Origin: JAZDMK01 sp043800975 | GTDB taxonomy: Bacteria > Bacteroidota > Bacteroidia > Bacteroidales > JAHJDW01 | Length of the DNA: 29,989 bases | Assembly: GCA_043800975.1 (NCBI GenBank) | Contig: JAZDMK010000066.1 | Location: 1-29,989 of the forward strand | Direction: 5' to 3' | In this document: piece by piece, positions 17,801 to 25,532 of the stretch | Position numbering within the stretch: the first letter of the stretch is position 1 | How the letters are laid out: every line of letters starts with the position of its first letter | Program-made: the position numbers and the translations under genes | The notes under the pieces: generated by a model | What the model saw: only the letters and a program-made list of their open reading frames with translations | Told to the model about the DNA's origin: nothing | Database searches by the model: none

Positions 17801-18017
17801 TATTTGTATAAGTCAGTTCTTCATAACCGGAAAGGATGTGAGTCTTTTCATTGATGTCGGCTTTTATTTTATAATGAACATCCTGTTGCCAGTAGCCTTC
17901 GTAAGGCTTATGATTTTTCCAGTATTGCGGATTTTGTGTATCGCGAAAATTTTCCTGGGCAACTAAGGCAGTGATTGTTGATAACAGGAGAAGCAGAGAA
18001 AAGATGATCCGTCTCAT
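14829..18017 (-). CDS. M1-family metallopeptidase with C-terminal outer-membrane-barrel-like region
   Basis: 1062 aa, far longer than the single-domain family (about 550-650). Signal peptide MRRIIFSLLLLLSTITALVAQ. The M1 core is intact: GMEYP (355-359) stands where GxMEN is usual, zinc motif HEVGH (377-381) with Glu378 as base, and Glu400 exactly 18 residues after His381. Tyr479 in YSKG aligns with the M1 catalytic tyrosine. From about residue 660 the sequence alternates aromatic and polar residues like beta strands, contains LRGYAGYLG (compare the RGF/RGY loop of Omp85 proteins) and YLFGDAG, and ends in a terminal Phe (INRAF). That suggests a peptidase held at the outer membrane by a fused Omp85-like barrel; the peptidase half is sure, the barrel half is inference. 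Confidence 0.85.
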   Translation of the reverse strand: MRRIIFSLLLLLSTITALVAQENFRDTQNPQYWKNHKPYEGYWQQDVHYKIKADINEKTHILSGYEELTYTNNSPDALTCVYFRLTQNAFTKGSYMEQQWGKNEDVIWGKYQEKGLGTVVEKIISSGSELKTELDNTILKVWLNHALKPGESILFAINFKTYFDPDAQWGRMSVYNSWGFDHYNGAHWYPRISVYDRKSGWTTDQHLGHEFYGDFGSYDVELTFPSNFIVDATGVLQNQEQVMPADLRAKLDIKNFKDKKWNEAPSVIIPYDSTQRKTWKFKANNVHDFAFLADPTFRIGEEEWNGIKCVALVQEPHASRWQTAPHLTKRIIEYYSGMIGMYEYPKIIVSDAEQGMEYPMLTMDSGEEPEFTYLLAHEVGHNWFFGMLGNNETYQPLLDEGFTTFISTLATEMFAKDSASKLNRIINDNNPRIDFPERYYTSYREYMQNAIMTDGAQLNIHSDNYISDSPWGGPYHQAYSKGSVMLFNLQYVLGDSLFFKTLQNYFHEWKFCHPYIDDFRSSVIRYTKTDLNWFFDQWINTNRTIDYAVGCIKKGKAKDEHIITFKRKGDMQMPIDFFVKTKEDSVINFHIPNTWFQKETKATVLPKWTGYANLNRTYKAHVIVPDGIRDVKIDTSFRLGDVNMLNNSKMLPICYYFDNFKYQVPSWKGYDMYARPDVWWNGFDGARIGFHMDGSYMQAKHFLDLNFWFNTGFGQQTYDWIGRVNKNDDFSVWADYYNTLDKFSKNTGWGAKIHIIDGMYNGRIFIDRTIKNSYFQIGVRSLFRADSNDRAYLLYPDEWSLSTSKNSPWLNNAVSFLYRNYQWYKNGGNTLDLSFRSAAFTDDFNFSKITLCNVNSQKIGKLNLKTRLFGQLGFGEDWPIESMLYLAGANPEEMMDNKFSRSVGFVDRTWLDYGIETNHFQMGGGLNLRGYAGYLGAEEDEYGNVMAVYKGNTGCAINAELEFDKLIPIRPRFLRDVIKIKSYLFGDAGMINISEPDEMLQMCSIRADAGLGFALSIKNWGPFNKVKPFTIRFDMPFFLNRIPAVEKDYLMFRYVVGINRAF

Positions 18018-18265
18018 AAAAATGAATTTGGGTAAAAATACAACTTTTTTTAAAAAGTCCGAAGTTGGAAGACAGAAGACAGGAGCAGTTATTAGTTATT
18101 AGGTTATTACGTTATTGGTGATTCGCTTTATTACTCTGACACCAAGTAAAAAGAAAAAACATAGCACGCGTCACTTTGAGCCGGGAAAGATGCGTTGGCT
18201 GAAACTTTGCGTACTTTGCGTCTTGGCGTGAAAAGAAAAGAAGAAGCAATCGTTTTTTAACACAT

Positions 18266-18346
18266 AAATACAAAAGCCGGATGTCCGATGATGGATGCCC
18301 GATATGAACGGGACGGAAGACCGTAGACCGCAGACGGGAATGGAAA
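18266..18346. repeat. Local direct repeat, copy 1
   Basis: The order is aaatacaaaagccggatgtc, gatgatggatgcccg, atatgaacgggacggaagac, then cgtagaccgcagacgggaat. The same order returns 194 bp downstream with a 19-nt insertion and a small rearrangement of the 'gaccgcagac' end. Confidence 0.7.
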
Positions 18347-18459
18347 GACAGATTGCCAGATACAGAAGACAAGAGTAGTGGTAGTTGCAGGAGCAGTAGT
18401 AGGGTTTTGCGGTTTCTTTTTAACACATAGAGGACATAGAATTACATAGACACATAGAG

Positions 18460-18560
18460 AAATACAAAAGCCGGATGTCCCTTGCCTGCAGCAAGCAGGG
18501 ATGCTGGATGTCCGATATGAACGGGACGGAAGACCGCAGACGGAAGACCGGAATGGGAAA
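18460..18560. repeat. Local direct repeat, copy 2, with hairpin insertion
   Basis: Matches 18266-18346 from aaatacaaaagccggatgtc to the gaatgg end. Relative to copy 1 it carries 19 extra bases after 'ggatgtcc'; the sequence on both sides continues without loss. Confidence 0.7.
18481..18499. mobile_element. 19-nt hairpin insertion inside copy 2
   Basis: The extra bases CTTGCCTGCAGCAAGCAGG fold as CTTGC/GCAAG around CTGCA. Copy 1 reads through the same point without them, so this looks like insertion of a very small hairpin, related in form to the GC hairpins at 1085-1101 and 3152-3163. That it moved is inferred from the comparison of the two copies. Confidence 0.5.
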
Positions 18561-18747
18561 TGCAGTGCCATAGGCACGGTATGTTTGTAAAAAATAAAAC
18601 AAAAATTAATCGGAGTGCCGCCCCGAAGGGGTCCGCTAGGATAGGTACGACATACAACTTTGCTTTCTCGGCCTCGGCTGAGCGGCTTGGCGTGAAAAGA
18701 ATAGAAGAAATATTCTGTTTTAAGTCGTTTGAAAACGTAATATCGTA

Positions 18748-20046
18748 TTACTCAAACAGCTTCGCTGCAATAGCAGCAAGAAATCCTGCCAGCGTAGAAA
18801 GTCCAGTTATATTTCCTCCTAAATGAAAAGCTTCAGGCAACATAGTTTCTGCAACCATCGTAAGCATAGCGCCTGCAGCAATACCCTGGAAAAGCACAAA
18901 CATAGTTGGCGAAGCACCTGCAAAGAATATATTTCCAAAATAGGAACAAAGACCACTTATAATAAATAGTGAAGCAAACATGATAAAAATTTTCATCGCC
19001 GGCATCTTATTTTGCTTCATGCCCACAGAACTAGAAAGGGCTTCAGGAAAGTTGGACAAGAACAGTCCGGCAAGTAACGACCAGCTGATCGTTGCATTAG
19101 GAATAGCAAGGCTTGCACCCAGTACAATCGACTCCGGTATTCCATCAAGCGTCATTCCCATAAAAATGGCAGCCGGTGCCGAAGAGTGTTCTTCGTTGTG
19201 CTTTTTGACAATCGCAGGTGTCAGCGGCGCATGATGCATGTGTCCGCTTGCTCTTGCTTCGATGCTCCAGGCCACAGATTTTGCCTTTTCATTTTCTGAA
19301 ACAGGACGAAACTCTTTATGAATTTCTTCTGTGTTTTTATTTGACACATCCACTTCTTCCTGAGATTCCTCCAGCAAATGCAAAAAATCATCTTTGGGAA
19401 GTATCCACACCTTTGTTTCAGCAGTTGCTACTACTGATAGGGGATGTTTATTTTCTGTCAGAAGAAAAAGTTCGCCAAAGATTTCATGGTCCTTCAAACG
19501 CGCAGTTTCTTTGTTGTTATCCTGTTCATCAATCAGAATAACTTCACCCTTTTCAATTATAAACAACTGATTCCCGCTATGACCCTGTGTAATTATTTTA
19601 GTTCCTTTTGAATATTTTTTGTGAATCAGATGTGGCAACAACGCTTTGATATGATCGGGCCTGATTCGGTGAAATGCAGGAATCTGACTGAATGCAGTAA
19701 TAACCGTGTCATAATGCTTTGCATTTTTCTTGCGTATATGGCTGATCGTTGTACTGGTTTTCCTGAGAAATCCACCCTTGCTGTTGATCAGCGCATTTAA
19801 TAAAACATACAATACCCCACCGGCAATGCAGCCAATAAAAAGAGGTAAAAAATGCTTTTTTTCTAAAGCTTCGTTAACTAAGTCAAGCGTGAGGGCTGCG
19901 AGTAAGGCGCCTCCTCCAAAAGCCATTAATGCAGCAGAAATTTTGGGTTTGGGTGTCCAGAAGCGGGATAAAATAAAACCCAGAATAAGTGCAAAAGCAC
20001 TGAGTAAGCCAAAAAACAAGGCGTTCATTGAAGGAGTGAGGTCCAT
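18748..20046 (-). CDS. ZIP-like metal transporter with inserted cyclic-nucleotide-binding domain
   Basis: 432 aa. Residues 1-85 give three membrane helices as at the N-terminus of ZIP proteins. Residues about 119-228 are a cyclic-nucleotide-binding fold (YSKGTKIITQGHSGNQLF, EKGEVILI, FGELFLLT), sitting in the large cytosolic loop between helices 3 and 4. After His-rich stretches (GHMHHA 268-273, HNEEH 283-287) come five more helices. The helix 4 motif is DGIPES (301-306), where HNxPEG is usual, and helix 5 has SNFPEA, where HEIPHE is usual, so the metal ligands differ from the standard. The cNBD lacks the Arg that normally binds phosphate in GEL…RSA (here …HPLSVVA), so it may not bind cAMP. 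Substrate unknown. Confidence 0.82.
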   Translation of the reverse strand: MDLTPSMNALFFGLLSAFALILGFILSRFWTPKPKISAALMAFGGGALLAALTLDLVNEALEKKHFLPLFIGCIAGGVLYVLLNALINSKGGFLRKTSTTISHIRKKNAKHYDTVITAFSQIPAFHRIRPDHIKALLPHLIHKKYSKGTKIITQGHSGNQLFIIEKGEVILIDEQDNNKETARLKDHEIFGELFLLTENKHPLSVVATAETKVWILPKDDFLHLLEESQEEVDVSNKNTEEIHKEFRPVSENEKAKSVAWSIEARASGHMHHAPLTPAIVKKHNEEHSSAPAAIFMGMTLDGIPESIVLGASLAIPNATISWSLLAGLFLSNFPEALSSSVGMKQNKMPAMKIFIMFASLFIISGLCSYFGNIFFAGASPTMFVLFQGIAAGAMLTMVAETMLPEAFHLGGNITGLSTLAGFLAAIAAKLFE

Positions 20047-20115
20047 GACAAATGATTTTTAGAAACAAATGTATAAAATATATTCAAATTGAAATTTCAG
20101 CATTCCAGCAAACTA

Positions 20116-20145
20116 AAAAGGCTCATCATTTCGGATGAGCCTTTT
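20116..20145 (-). terminator. Bidirectional intrinsic terminator after the lipoprotein gene
   Basis: AAAAGGCTCATC (20116-20127) and GATGAGCCTTTT (20134-20145) form a perfect 12-bp stem around ATTTCG, with A/T runs at the base. It lies 18 nt past the stop of the 20163-21146 gene and upstream of the transporter gene, so it separates two minus-strand transcripts. Confidence 0.8.
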
Positions 20146-20162
20146 GTTTGAGTTAAGATTTT

Positions 20163-21146
20163 TCAATAATACTTGTATATCTTACTACCGGTTTTGTTTT
20201 TCCATTTCCATTCCACTTTTAATCCATATGGACAAAAGTTAACCGTGGGCGTTGTTGGCGTTCCGCCTGCATCAACACCAATATAGGTTGTGAGTTCAAA
20301 TTCTTTGGAAGTAACGGCGATCACAAGCTTTCCAGTAACAGGAGCAGATAATCCACAGGTTGTATTCCATACAACGGGTTCTGTAACCTGACTTGTAAAA
20401 TCGTCACCATCACGGGTTGTTCCCCAGTTTTCGAGGGTAGACAATCCATTGTTGGAACCTGTACCTTCTCCTGTGCATGTAATTACGGTAGTGGAGCCAT
20501 TCATACTCTTCGTATAAGTGTACTTGCGTGAAATATTCCAAGTAGCTGTTTTATCTTCATTGAAAGTAATCTGAATGCCTGTGCCTTCCACCTGATGAAC
20601 AAGACTTGTTTCATTGGGCGTCCATCCCAGAAGTAAAAGAATAAGATTTCCTCCGGTTACATTTGTTATACGCAACGTTCCGTTGAATTTGATGTTTTCA
20701 CCATCCGATGCACGGGTTACTTTATAATTTGTGTAATCTAACTGCAATACACAACCCGGATCTTTCCAGCGCTTTCCTGTTGCATAGTCGATAATAGTTG
20801 CTTTAACGGAACCGGCCCTTTTTCTATTATTGCAAACTGTAACGCCATCAAAATTCAGTGTCACAATGCCTGATGTTTTCAATGTCGTATCAACAGTAGC
20901 ACCACATACATTACCGCTTGTCATCGCTGCGGCCTGTTCAGAGAGCGTGTATTGACCAATCTTTCCATTTAATGTTGCGTTATTTGACACTACATTGTTG
21001 GCATCGTTGATTGCCTGATCGGTTTCAGCCTGAATATTGCGGTTGTCTTCCGATACCTGCCCGTTTTCGTTTTTAAAATCTTTTCTTTTCGCACAGCCGC
21101 TAGCCACAAAAGCAACAACTGTAAACAGAATCATAATTTTTTTCAT
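20163..21146 (-). CDS. Hypothetical lipoprotein
   Basis: 327 aa. The N-terminus MKKIMILFTVVAFVASGC is a lipoprotein signal with Cys18 as the acylation site (lipobox ASGC is weaker than the classic L-x-G-C). After it is an acidic, Asn/Gln-rich segment of about 40 residues, then a beta-rich domain with paired Thr/Asn strands and six to eight Cys residues (for example GNVCGATVDTT, VTVCNNRKRAG, NTTCGLSAPV). I do not recognise a named family, although similar Bacteroidota lipoproteins of about 300 aa are common. It is followed by a strong terminator and stands alone. A -7-like box TAATTTTG lies 23 nt upstream of the ATG at 21146. Confidence 0.8.
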   Translation of the reverse strand: MKKIMILFTVVAFVASGCAKRKDFKNENGQVSEDNRNIQAETDQAINDANNVVSNNATLNGKIGQYTLSEQAAAMTSGNVCGATVDTTLKTSGIVTLNFDGVTVCNNRKRAGSVKATIIDYATGKRWKDPGCVLQLDYTNYKVTRASDGENIKFNGTLRITNVTGGNLILLLLGWTPNETSLVHQVEGTGIQITFNEDKTATWNISRKYTYTKSMNGSTTVITCTGEGTGSNNGLSTLENWGTTRDGDDFTSQVTEPVVWNTTCGLSAPVTGKLVIAVTSKEFELTTYIGVDAGGTPTTPTVNFCPYGLKVEWKWKNKTGSKIYKYY

Positions 21147-21264
21147 ATGGTTTTGGGTTTGAATAATACAAAATTAGAACTTTTTCGAAAATATTCGATA
21201 CGTAAAAGCTGAATAAAATACTACGGACTTTACTTAATTTTATTCAATTCAATATTTTCAACAC

Positions 21265-21798
21265 TTACTTTCTTACTGCACCTACAAAATAATCACCGAT
21301 TTCTTTGAACAAAAGATTAAATGTAGTCAGCGAACCATAAATGCGGGTGATGTATTGCTGCAAATTTGCCTTTTCAATATCGGTTAACACTTCGTGCGAA
21401 TTAATGTGTTGCTCCAGCACACGCAGGCGATCACGCAGCATTACAATTTTATGAAAAAAGTTTTCAATCGGAATTTCTTTTTCCTGAAGTCCGGCTTTAC
21501 CGGGTTTCAAAATCATGGTTCCACCCACCCACTTATCTCCCATGTCAACCACTTCCTGCAGCAGACCATGTTTTTCAAGCAAAGCATCTACCATGGCACC
21601 AAAAATATCCGGATCAACCCCGGAAGATGCTTCCTGCTCACCATTTGCTTCCAGCACTTCGAAATCATTGGCCGTTCTTGATATCTCCATTTTTCCGCCA
21701 CGTGCAAAATAAACTTCAAGTATGGTAACGCCTGCACGACTAATGATACCTTCACCATATTTGTCATGGTCGATTCTTGTTCCGGGATTTAAATTCAT
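21265..21798 (-). CDS. Hypothetical cytosolic protein with N-terminal Tudor/SH3-like motif
   Basis: 177 aa, no signal peptide. The first 40 residues (GTRIDHDKYGEGIISRAGVT, then VYFARGGKMEIS) resemble the small SH3/Tudor-like barrel found at the C-terminus of UvrD/PcrA helicases and in RNA-polymerase-binding proteins, where the pattern is G-x-x-V/I-x-H-x-x-F/Y-G-x-G. The rest is mostly helical with a heptad-like stretch (about 115-150) and ends in a hydrophobic segment (LTTFNLLFKEIGDYFVGAV). The helicase comparison is from the motif only. The function is unknown, and the neighbours do not help. Confidence 0.72.
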   Translation of the reverse strand: MNLNPGTRIDHDKYGEGIISRAGVTILEVYFARGGKMEISRTANDFEVLEANGEQEASSGVDPDIFGAMVDALLEKHGLLQEVVDMGDKWVGGTMILKPGKAGLQEKEIPIENFFHKIVMLRDRLRVLEQHINSHEVLTDIEKANLQQYITRIYGSLTTFNLLFKEIGDYFVGAVRK

Positions 21799-21929
21799 AA
21801 AAATGCAAATTTCAATTATCTACAAATTTATTGAAATAATTTGTTTTCATGAATGAATCTGTGTTGAATTTTGATTTAATCATTATTGCAGCGCACCATA
21901 ATTTAACACCAACTTATTTTAAAAGATCG

Positions 21930-21937
21930 TACATTTG
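21930..21937 (+). promoter_or_regulatory. Candidate -7 promoter box for the PorV/PorQ-like gene
   Basis: TACATTTG matches the TAnnTTTG consensus and lies 18 nt before the ATG at 21956. The box covers the TTG at 21935 that would otherwise be an alternative start, so I prefer the ATG at 21956 with its signal peptide. No clear -33 element. Confidence 0.45.
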
Positions 21938-21955
21938 AAACTTAAACTCTCCGAT

Positions 21956-22813
21956 ATGAACCGGATTTTATTTTTTATACTTTTTCCTACCTTGCTTTTT
22001 TTATCCTTTGCCAGCAACGCGCAAATCACGCATGCAGGCAGCCGTTCTTCGGCCATGGGATATTGCGGTGTCGCTTCTTCCGATTTGTTTTCTGTGTTTA
22101 ACAACCAGGCCGGTCTTGGAAACCTGAAAGAAATGAGCGGCGGCGTCAGCTTTGAAAATCGCTTTCTTGTTAATGCCCTTTCTTCACGTTTGGCTGCGTT
22201 TGTATTTCCTACAAGTAGCGGTACATTCGGCGCATCGTACCGTGCTTTCGGCTATTCTCAATACAGCGAATCCATCTTTGGAATTTCTTACGGAAAAAAA
22301 TTAGGAAAAATTATTTCTGCAGGCATACAGCTCGATTATGTCTCTCTGCGTTTGCCTGAAATATATGGAAGCAAAGGCTTCGTTACGTTTGAAGCCGGTG
22401 TGCAAGCCATTCCTGTTGAACACCTCACCATGGGCTTTCATCTTTTCAATCCCCTGCATCAGGATCTTACTGGTTATGCTGGAGAGATGTACAACACCAC
22501 AGCCACACTGGGCGGACAATATGAATTCTCAGAAAAAGTAACCGGCATGATGGAAGTGGAAAAAGAAACAAACTTCCGTCCTTCGTTTAGGGCAGGACTT
22601 GAATATCATGTAGTGAAACCCGTGTACATACGCGCAGGGCTTACCACACAACCTTTCCAGAATTCATTTGGATTTGGAATGGAATTCAAAAATTTTCGCA
22701 TTGATCTCGCATCTCTTTATCATCCCGTGCTTGGATACACTCCTTCCGTTTCTCTGATCTGGAAAGCAGCACCCAAAAATGTTTCCGGTCCCGGAATGAA
22801 TGAAAGCAAATAA
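21956..22813 (+). CDS. PorV/PorQ-like outer-membrane protein
   Basis: 285 aa. Start chosen at the ATG 21956, giving a signal peptide (MNRILFFILFPTLLFLSFASNA) that ends before QITHAG. The mature N-terminus SRSSAMGYCGVASSDLFSVF followed by NNQAGLG is the pattern of the PorV/PorQ/UPF0164 family of Bacteroidota outer-membrane barrels (S-x-x-x-A-M-G-x-x-x-A-x-x-D … N-P-A-G-L), with A in place of P. Length is close to the family (about 290-340). Some members act with T9SS as shuttles for cargo, but this gene has no T9SS component next to it. It ends 4 nt before the ATG of the next gene, so the two are probably one operon. Confidence 0.8.
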   Translation: MNRILFFILFPTLLFLSFASNAQITHAGSRSSAMGYCGVASSDLFSVFNNQAGLGNLKEMSGGVSFENRFLVNALSSRLAAFVFPTSSGTFGASYRAFGYSQYSESIFGISYGKKLGKIISAGIQLDYVSLRLPEIYGSKGFVTFEAGVQAIPVEHLTMGFHLFNPLHQDLTGYAGEMYNTTATLGGQYEFSEKVTGMMEVEKETNFRPSFRAGLEYHVVKPVYIRAGLTTQPFQNSFGFGMEFKNFRIDLASLYHPVLGYTPSVSLIWKAAPKNVSGPGMNESK

Positions 22814-22817
22814 AAGT

Positions 22818-24902
22818 ATGTTCAGAAAATATGTAAAATACCTGATCATTCTTTCGATGGCATTGCTATCGGGAAAGTCTTTATTTGCACAGGATCCCAA
22901 GACTGAACTGGAAAAGAAAATCGAAAAGATTGCCGAACAGACCGATGCCGAACTTGATTATACTCAACTGCTCGAACAATTATATTATTACGAAGAACAT
23001 CCGCTGAACCTGAACAAAGCATCGCGCGAAGACCTGGCAGGGCTGGTTTTCCTCAATGGAATTCAAATCACTAATCTGCTCGAGCATATCAGCAAAAACG
23101 GCAAACTGCTTTCTATCTATGAACTTCAGAGCATCGATGGATTTGATCAGGAAACCATCAGTAACATTCTTCCTTTTGTGAAAGTATCGGAAGACGCTGA
23201 AGACCGCGCTGTTTTCAATTTAAAAGATATCAAAACGTATGGCAAACACACCATACTAGTTCGCGGCCAGCAAATGATAGAAGATCAACAGGGCTTCTCT
23301 CCTATTTCTGATTCTGCATTAGCAGCCAGCCCCAACTCGCGTTATCTGGGAACCAAACCCCGAATTTATACGCGTTATCGTTTTACATACGGACAAAATA
23401 TTAGTTTTGGAATCACCGGCGAAAAAGATCAGGGAGAAGAATTTCTTACCGGCACACAAAAAAACGGATTCGATTTTTATTCTGCACATCTATTCATTCG
23501 CAAGCTGGGTGTTGTTAAAACACTTGCCATTGGTGATTTCTCACCACAATTCGGGCAGGGTCTTACTTTCTGGAACGGCTTCTCGTTTGGAAAATCGAAC
23601 GATGTTGTCAACATAAAAAAGAATGCAATGGGCCTGCGCCCTTATACTTCCAGCGATGAGAACAAATTCATGCGCGGTGTGGGAACAACACTTCAGTATA
23701 AAAATGCAGAAGTCACAGCTTTTTATTCTGCAAAAAAAATTGACGCAAATATTACGCAATACGATTCTATCAATCAGGAAATCCTTGGCATCAGTTCCCT
23801 GCAGGTAACTGGCTATCATAGTACGCCCGGCGAAATTGCCGACAAGGATGCCATCAAAGAAACAATTCTGGGTGGTAACATCAGCTGGAATCCAAAACAA
23901 TTTCATTTTGGTGTAACCGCTGTTTCCGAACAATACAGTTCCGATCTGAAAGGCAGTTCCGGCTTATATAATCAGTTTGATTTTACAGGTGATCACAACT
24001 TTGTTGCCGGCGCCGATTATGCTTTTACGGTTAGAAACATTCACATGTTCGGCGAAGTATCACGCAGCGAAAGCGGCGGCATGGCATGGCTGAATGGCGC
24101 CATGATCAGCCCCAGCGCCAAACTTTCTTTTTCTGTTTTACAACGTCATTACGACAAAAATTTTCAAAACCTGTATGCCTCTGCATTTGCTGAAAGCAGC
24201 AGCGCAGCCAATGAAACAGGAATTTTTTACGGCGTTTTTATTAAACCCAACAAACGCTGGACGATCGTTGGATACTTCGATATGTTTTCTTTTCCGTGGC
24301 TCACCTACTCTGTGGATAAACCATCCAACGGATTTGACTGCATAGGTGAAGTTAATTACAAGCCTTCGAAGAAAACGGAAATGTATGTTCGCTACCGTCA
24401 GGAGAAAAAAGGAATGAACATTCCTATCGCAGGATCGGATGATGAATACGGCGACATTCCTACCCGACAGAGCGTGCGGTATAATATTTCGTATAAAGTT
24501 TCTCCCTCTTTTACTTTAAAAAACCGTGTTGAATATTTGGTTGTAAATCCCGACGGAGTAAAAGAAAGCGGATTCCTGCTCAGTCAGGATATTTCATACA
24601 AACCCATGAAAAAACCTTTCGCACTTTCTTTCCGGTATGCAATCTTTGAAACCGATTCGTATGCTTCGGCTATTTGGATTTATGAGCAGGATGTGCTGTA
24701 CGGATATTCTATTCCTGCATTATATTATCGGGGTGTACGAACATACCTGAATATTAAGTTTAACATTTCAAAAAATACCGATTGCTGGTTGCGTATTGCA
24801 CAAACTTACTTCGACAATCAATCGACGATTGGAACCGGGCTAACGCAGATCAACGGAAATACAAAGACCGAAGCGAAGGTTCAGTTCAGATTCAAGTTTT
24901 AA
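22818..24902 (+). CDS. Outer-membrane barrel protein with N-terminal helix-hairpin-helix domain
   Basis: 694 aa from the ATG at 22818; an ATG at 22800 would add six residues and overlap the upstream gene by 14 bp. From 22818 the signal peptide is MFRKYVKYLIILSMALLSGK. Residues about 50-130 contain helix-hairpin-helix repeats (NLNKASREDLAGLVFLNGIQ and LQSIDGFDQETISNILPF) like those of ComEA-type DNA-binding proteins. From about residue 145 to the end the sequence is a large beta-barrel pattern with aromatic belts, ending in KVQFRFKF with terminal Phe. HhH-plus-barrel proteins are known in Bacteroidota, mostly without a proven role. DNA or polymer handling at the outer membrane is an inference. 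Co-transcribed with the PorV/PorQ-like gene. Confidence 0.85.
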   Translation: MFRKYVKYLIILSMALLSGKSLFAQDPKTELEKKIEKIAEQTDAELDYTQLLEQLYYYEEHPLNLNKASREDLAGLVFLNGIQITNLLEHISKNGKLLSIYELQSIDGFDQETISNILPFVKVSEDAEDRAVFNLKDIKTYGKHTILVRGQQMIEDQQGFSPISDSALAASPNSRYLGTKPRIYTRYRFTYGQNISFGITGEKDQGEEFLTGTQKNGFDFYSAHLFIRKLGVVKTLAIGDFSPQFGQGLTFWNGFSFGKSNDVVNIKKNAMGLRPYTSSDENKFMRGVGTTLQYKNAEVTAFYSAKKIDANITQYDSINQEILGISSLQVTGYHSTPGEIADKDAIKETILGGNISWNPKQFHFGVTAVSEQYSSDLKGSSGLYNQFDFTGDHNFVAGADYAFTVRNIHMFGEVSRSESGGMAWLNGAMISPSAKLSFSVLQRHYDKNFQNLYASAFAESSSAANETGIFYGVFIKPNKRWTIVGYFDMFSFPWLTYSVDKPSNGFDCIGEVNYKPSKKTEMYVRYRQEKKGMNIPIAGSDDEYGDIPTRQSVRYNISYKVSPSFTLKNRVEYLVVNPDGVKESGFLLSQDISYKPMKKPFALSFRYAIFETDSYASAIWIYEQDVLYGYSIPALYYRGVRTYLNIKFNISKNTDCWLRIAQTYFDNQSTIGTGLTQINGNTKTEAKVQFRFKF

Positions 24903-24969
24903 TTTTCAATTTACTTTCTACCTGATGCAGGTATGATTCTTGATGTTAAGTGGCCTCAAAAAATCTCAA

Positions 24970-25380
24970 ATGAAATACAACATCCGAATCACTTTTTCAT
25001 TTCTTGTGCTATTCATACTGATATCACAATTTTCTTTTTCTCAGAACACAAAAAAAGATTCTTTAAAAACAATTTCTACCATTGGAATTTTTGATGGAAA
25101 AATTGTGACTGTTGGTAATTTTCATACAGAACGGGTTTACAAAATCAATGATTTCTGTATTTCTCCGAACGACATGACGCAAAGCAAAGTTGATTCTTTG
25201 AAAGGAAAAAAGATTTGTGTTACAGGGATATTAAAAATAAAGGAAGGCCAATACGGCCCAACCAAGAGCAGTAATGACGGGACAATTTACGAGCCCTACA
25301 AAGAACCCGACAAAAAGTTTATTGCAAATCCCAAATTCACGATTGTGTATGATAGTCGGGAGCCTTTAATAAAAAAGTAA
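24970..25380 (+). CDS. Small secreted protein of unknown function
   Basis: 136 aa. I use the ATG at 24970, which gives MKYNIRITFSFLVLFILISQ, a signal peptide ending near SFS-Q; an ATG 30 bases upstream only adds a hydrophilic extension. The mature part (about 110 residues) is beta-rich and Lys-rich (ISTIGIFDGKIVTVGNF, LKGKKICVTGILKIKEGQYG) and resembles a small OB- or stress-protein-like fold, but I do not recognise a family. It lies 67 bp after the HhH-barrel gene on the same strand and just before the RAYT element. Confidence 0.65.
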   Translation: MKYNIRITFSFLVLFILISQFSFSQNTKKDSLKTISTIGIFDGKIVTVGNFHTERVYKINDFCISPNDMTQSKVDSLKGKKICVTGILKIKEGQYGPTKSSNDGTIYEPYKEPDKKFIANPKFTIVYDSREPLIKK

Positions 25381-25393
25381 GTCTTTATAACCT

Positions 25394-25463
25394 GTTCGGC
25401 TTAGTCTCCGGACTAAGCCGTAAATACTGAATTTTGTGTAATTAAACTTCCGCGCTCCGCGCG
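25394..25463. repeat. Left REP-like hairpin pair (A and B)
   Basis: Hairpin A is CGGCTTAGTC-TCCG-GACTAAGCCG (10-bp perfect stem). Hairpin B is CGCGC-TCC-GCGCG (5-bp stem). Compared with the right end in reverse complement, A differs by a G-C to A-T pair swap in the stem and one loop base, and B by one G-C to C-G pair swap, so the stems are kept intact. Confidence 0.8.
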
Positions 25464-25532
25464 TTTTTACAGGTGAGATTTATTTCAAAAAAACGAAACA
25501 TCAATTAATGCAAATTTCATATTTTTGCTTTA

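Larger units (their letters stand above)
18018..18747. other. Gene-poor intergenic stretch packed with nested repeats
   Basis: No supported gene. Several overlapping open frames exist but they cross repeat borders and share no start context. It holds a duplicated 'cttggcgtgaaaagaa' word (18222-18237 and 18688-18703), two copies of a degenerate unit (18266-18346, 18460-18560), the 'aacacatag…cacatag' motif (18422-18458) and a CCCC-GAA-GGGG hairpin (18621-18631). Confidence 0.7.

Noticed and set aside
18112..18657. Several overlapping minus-strand frames in the repeat region
   Set aside because: They overlap each other in different frames, cross repeat borders and share residues only because the DNA is repeated.
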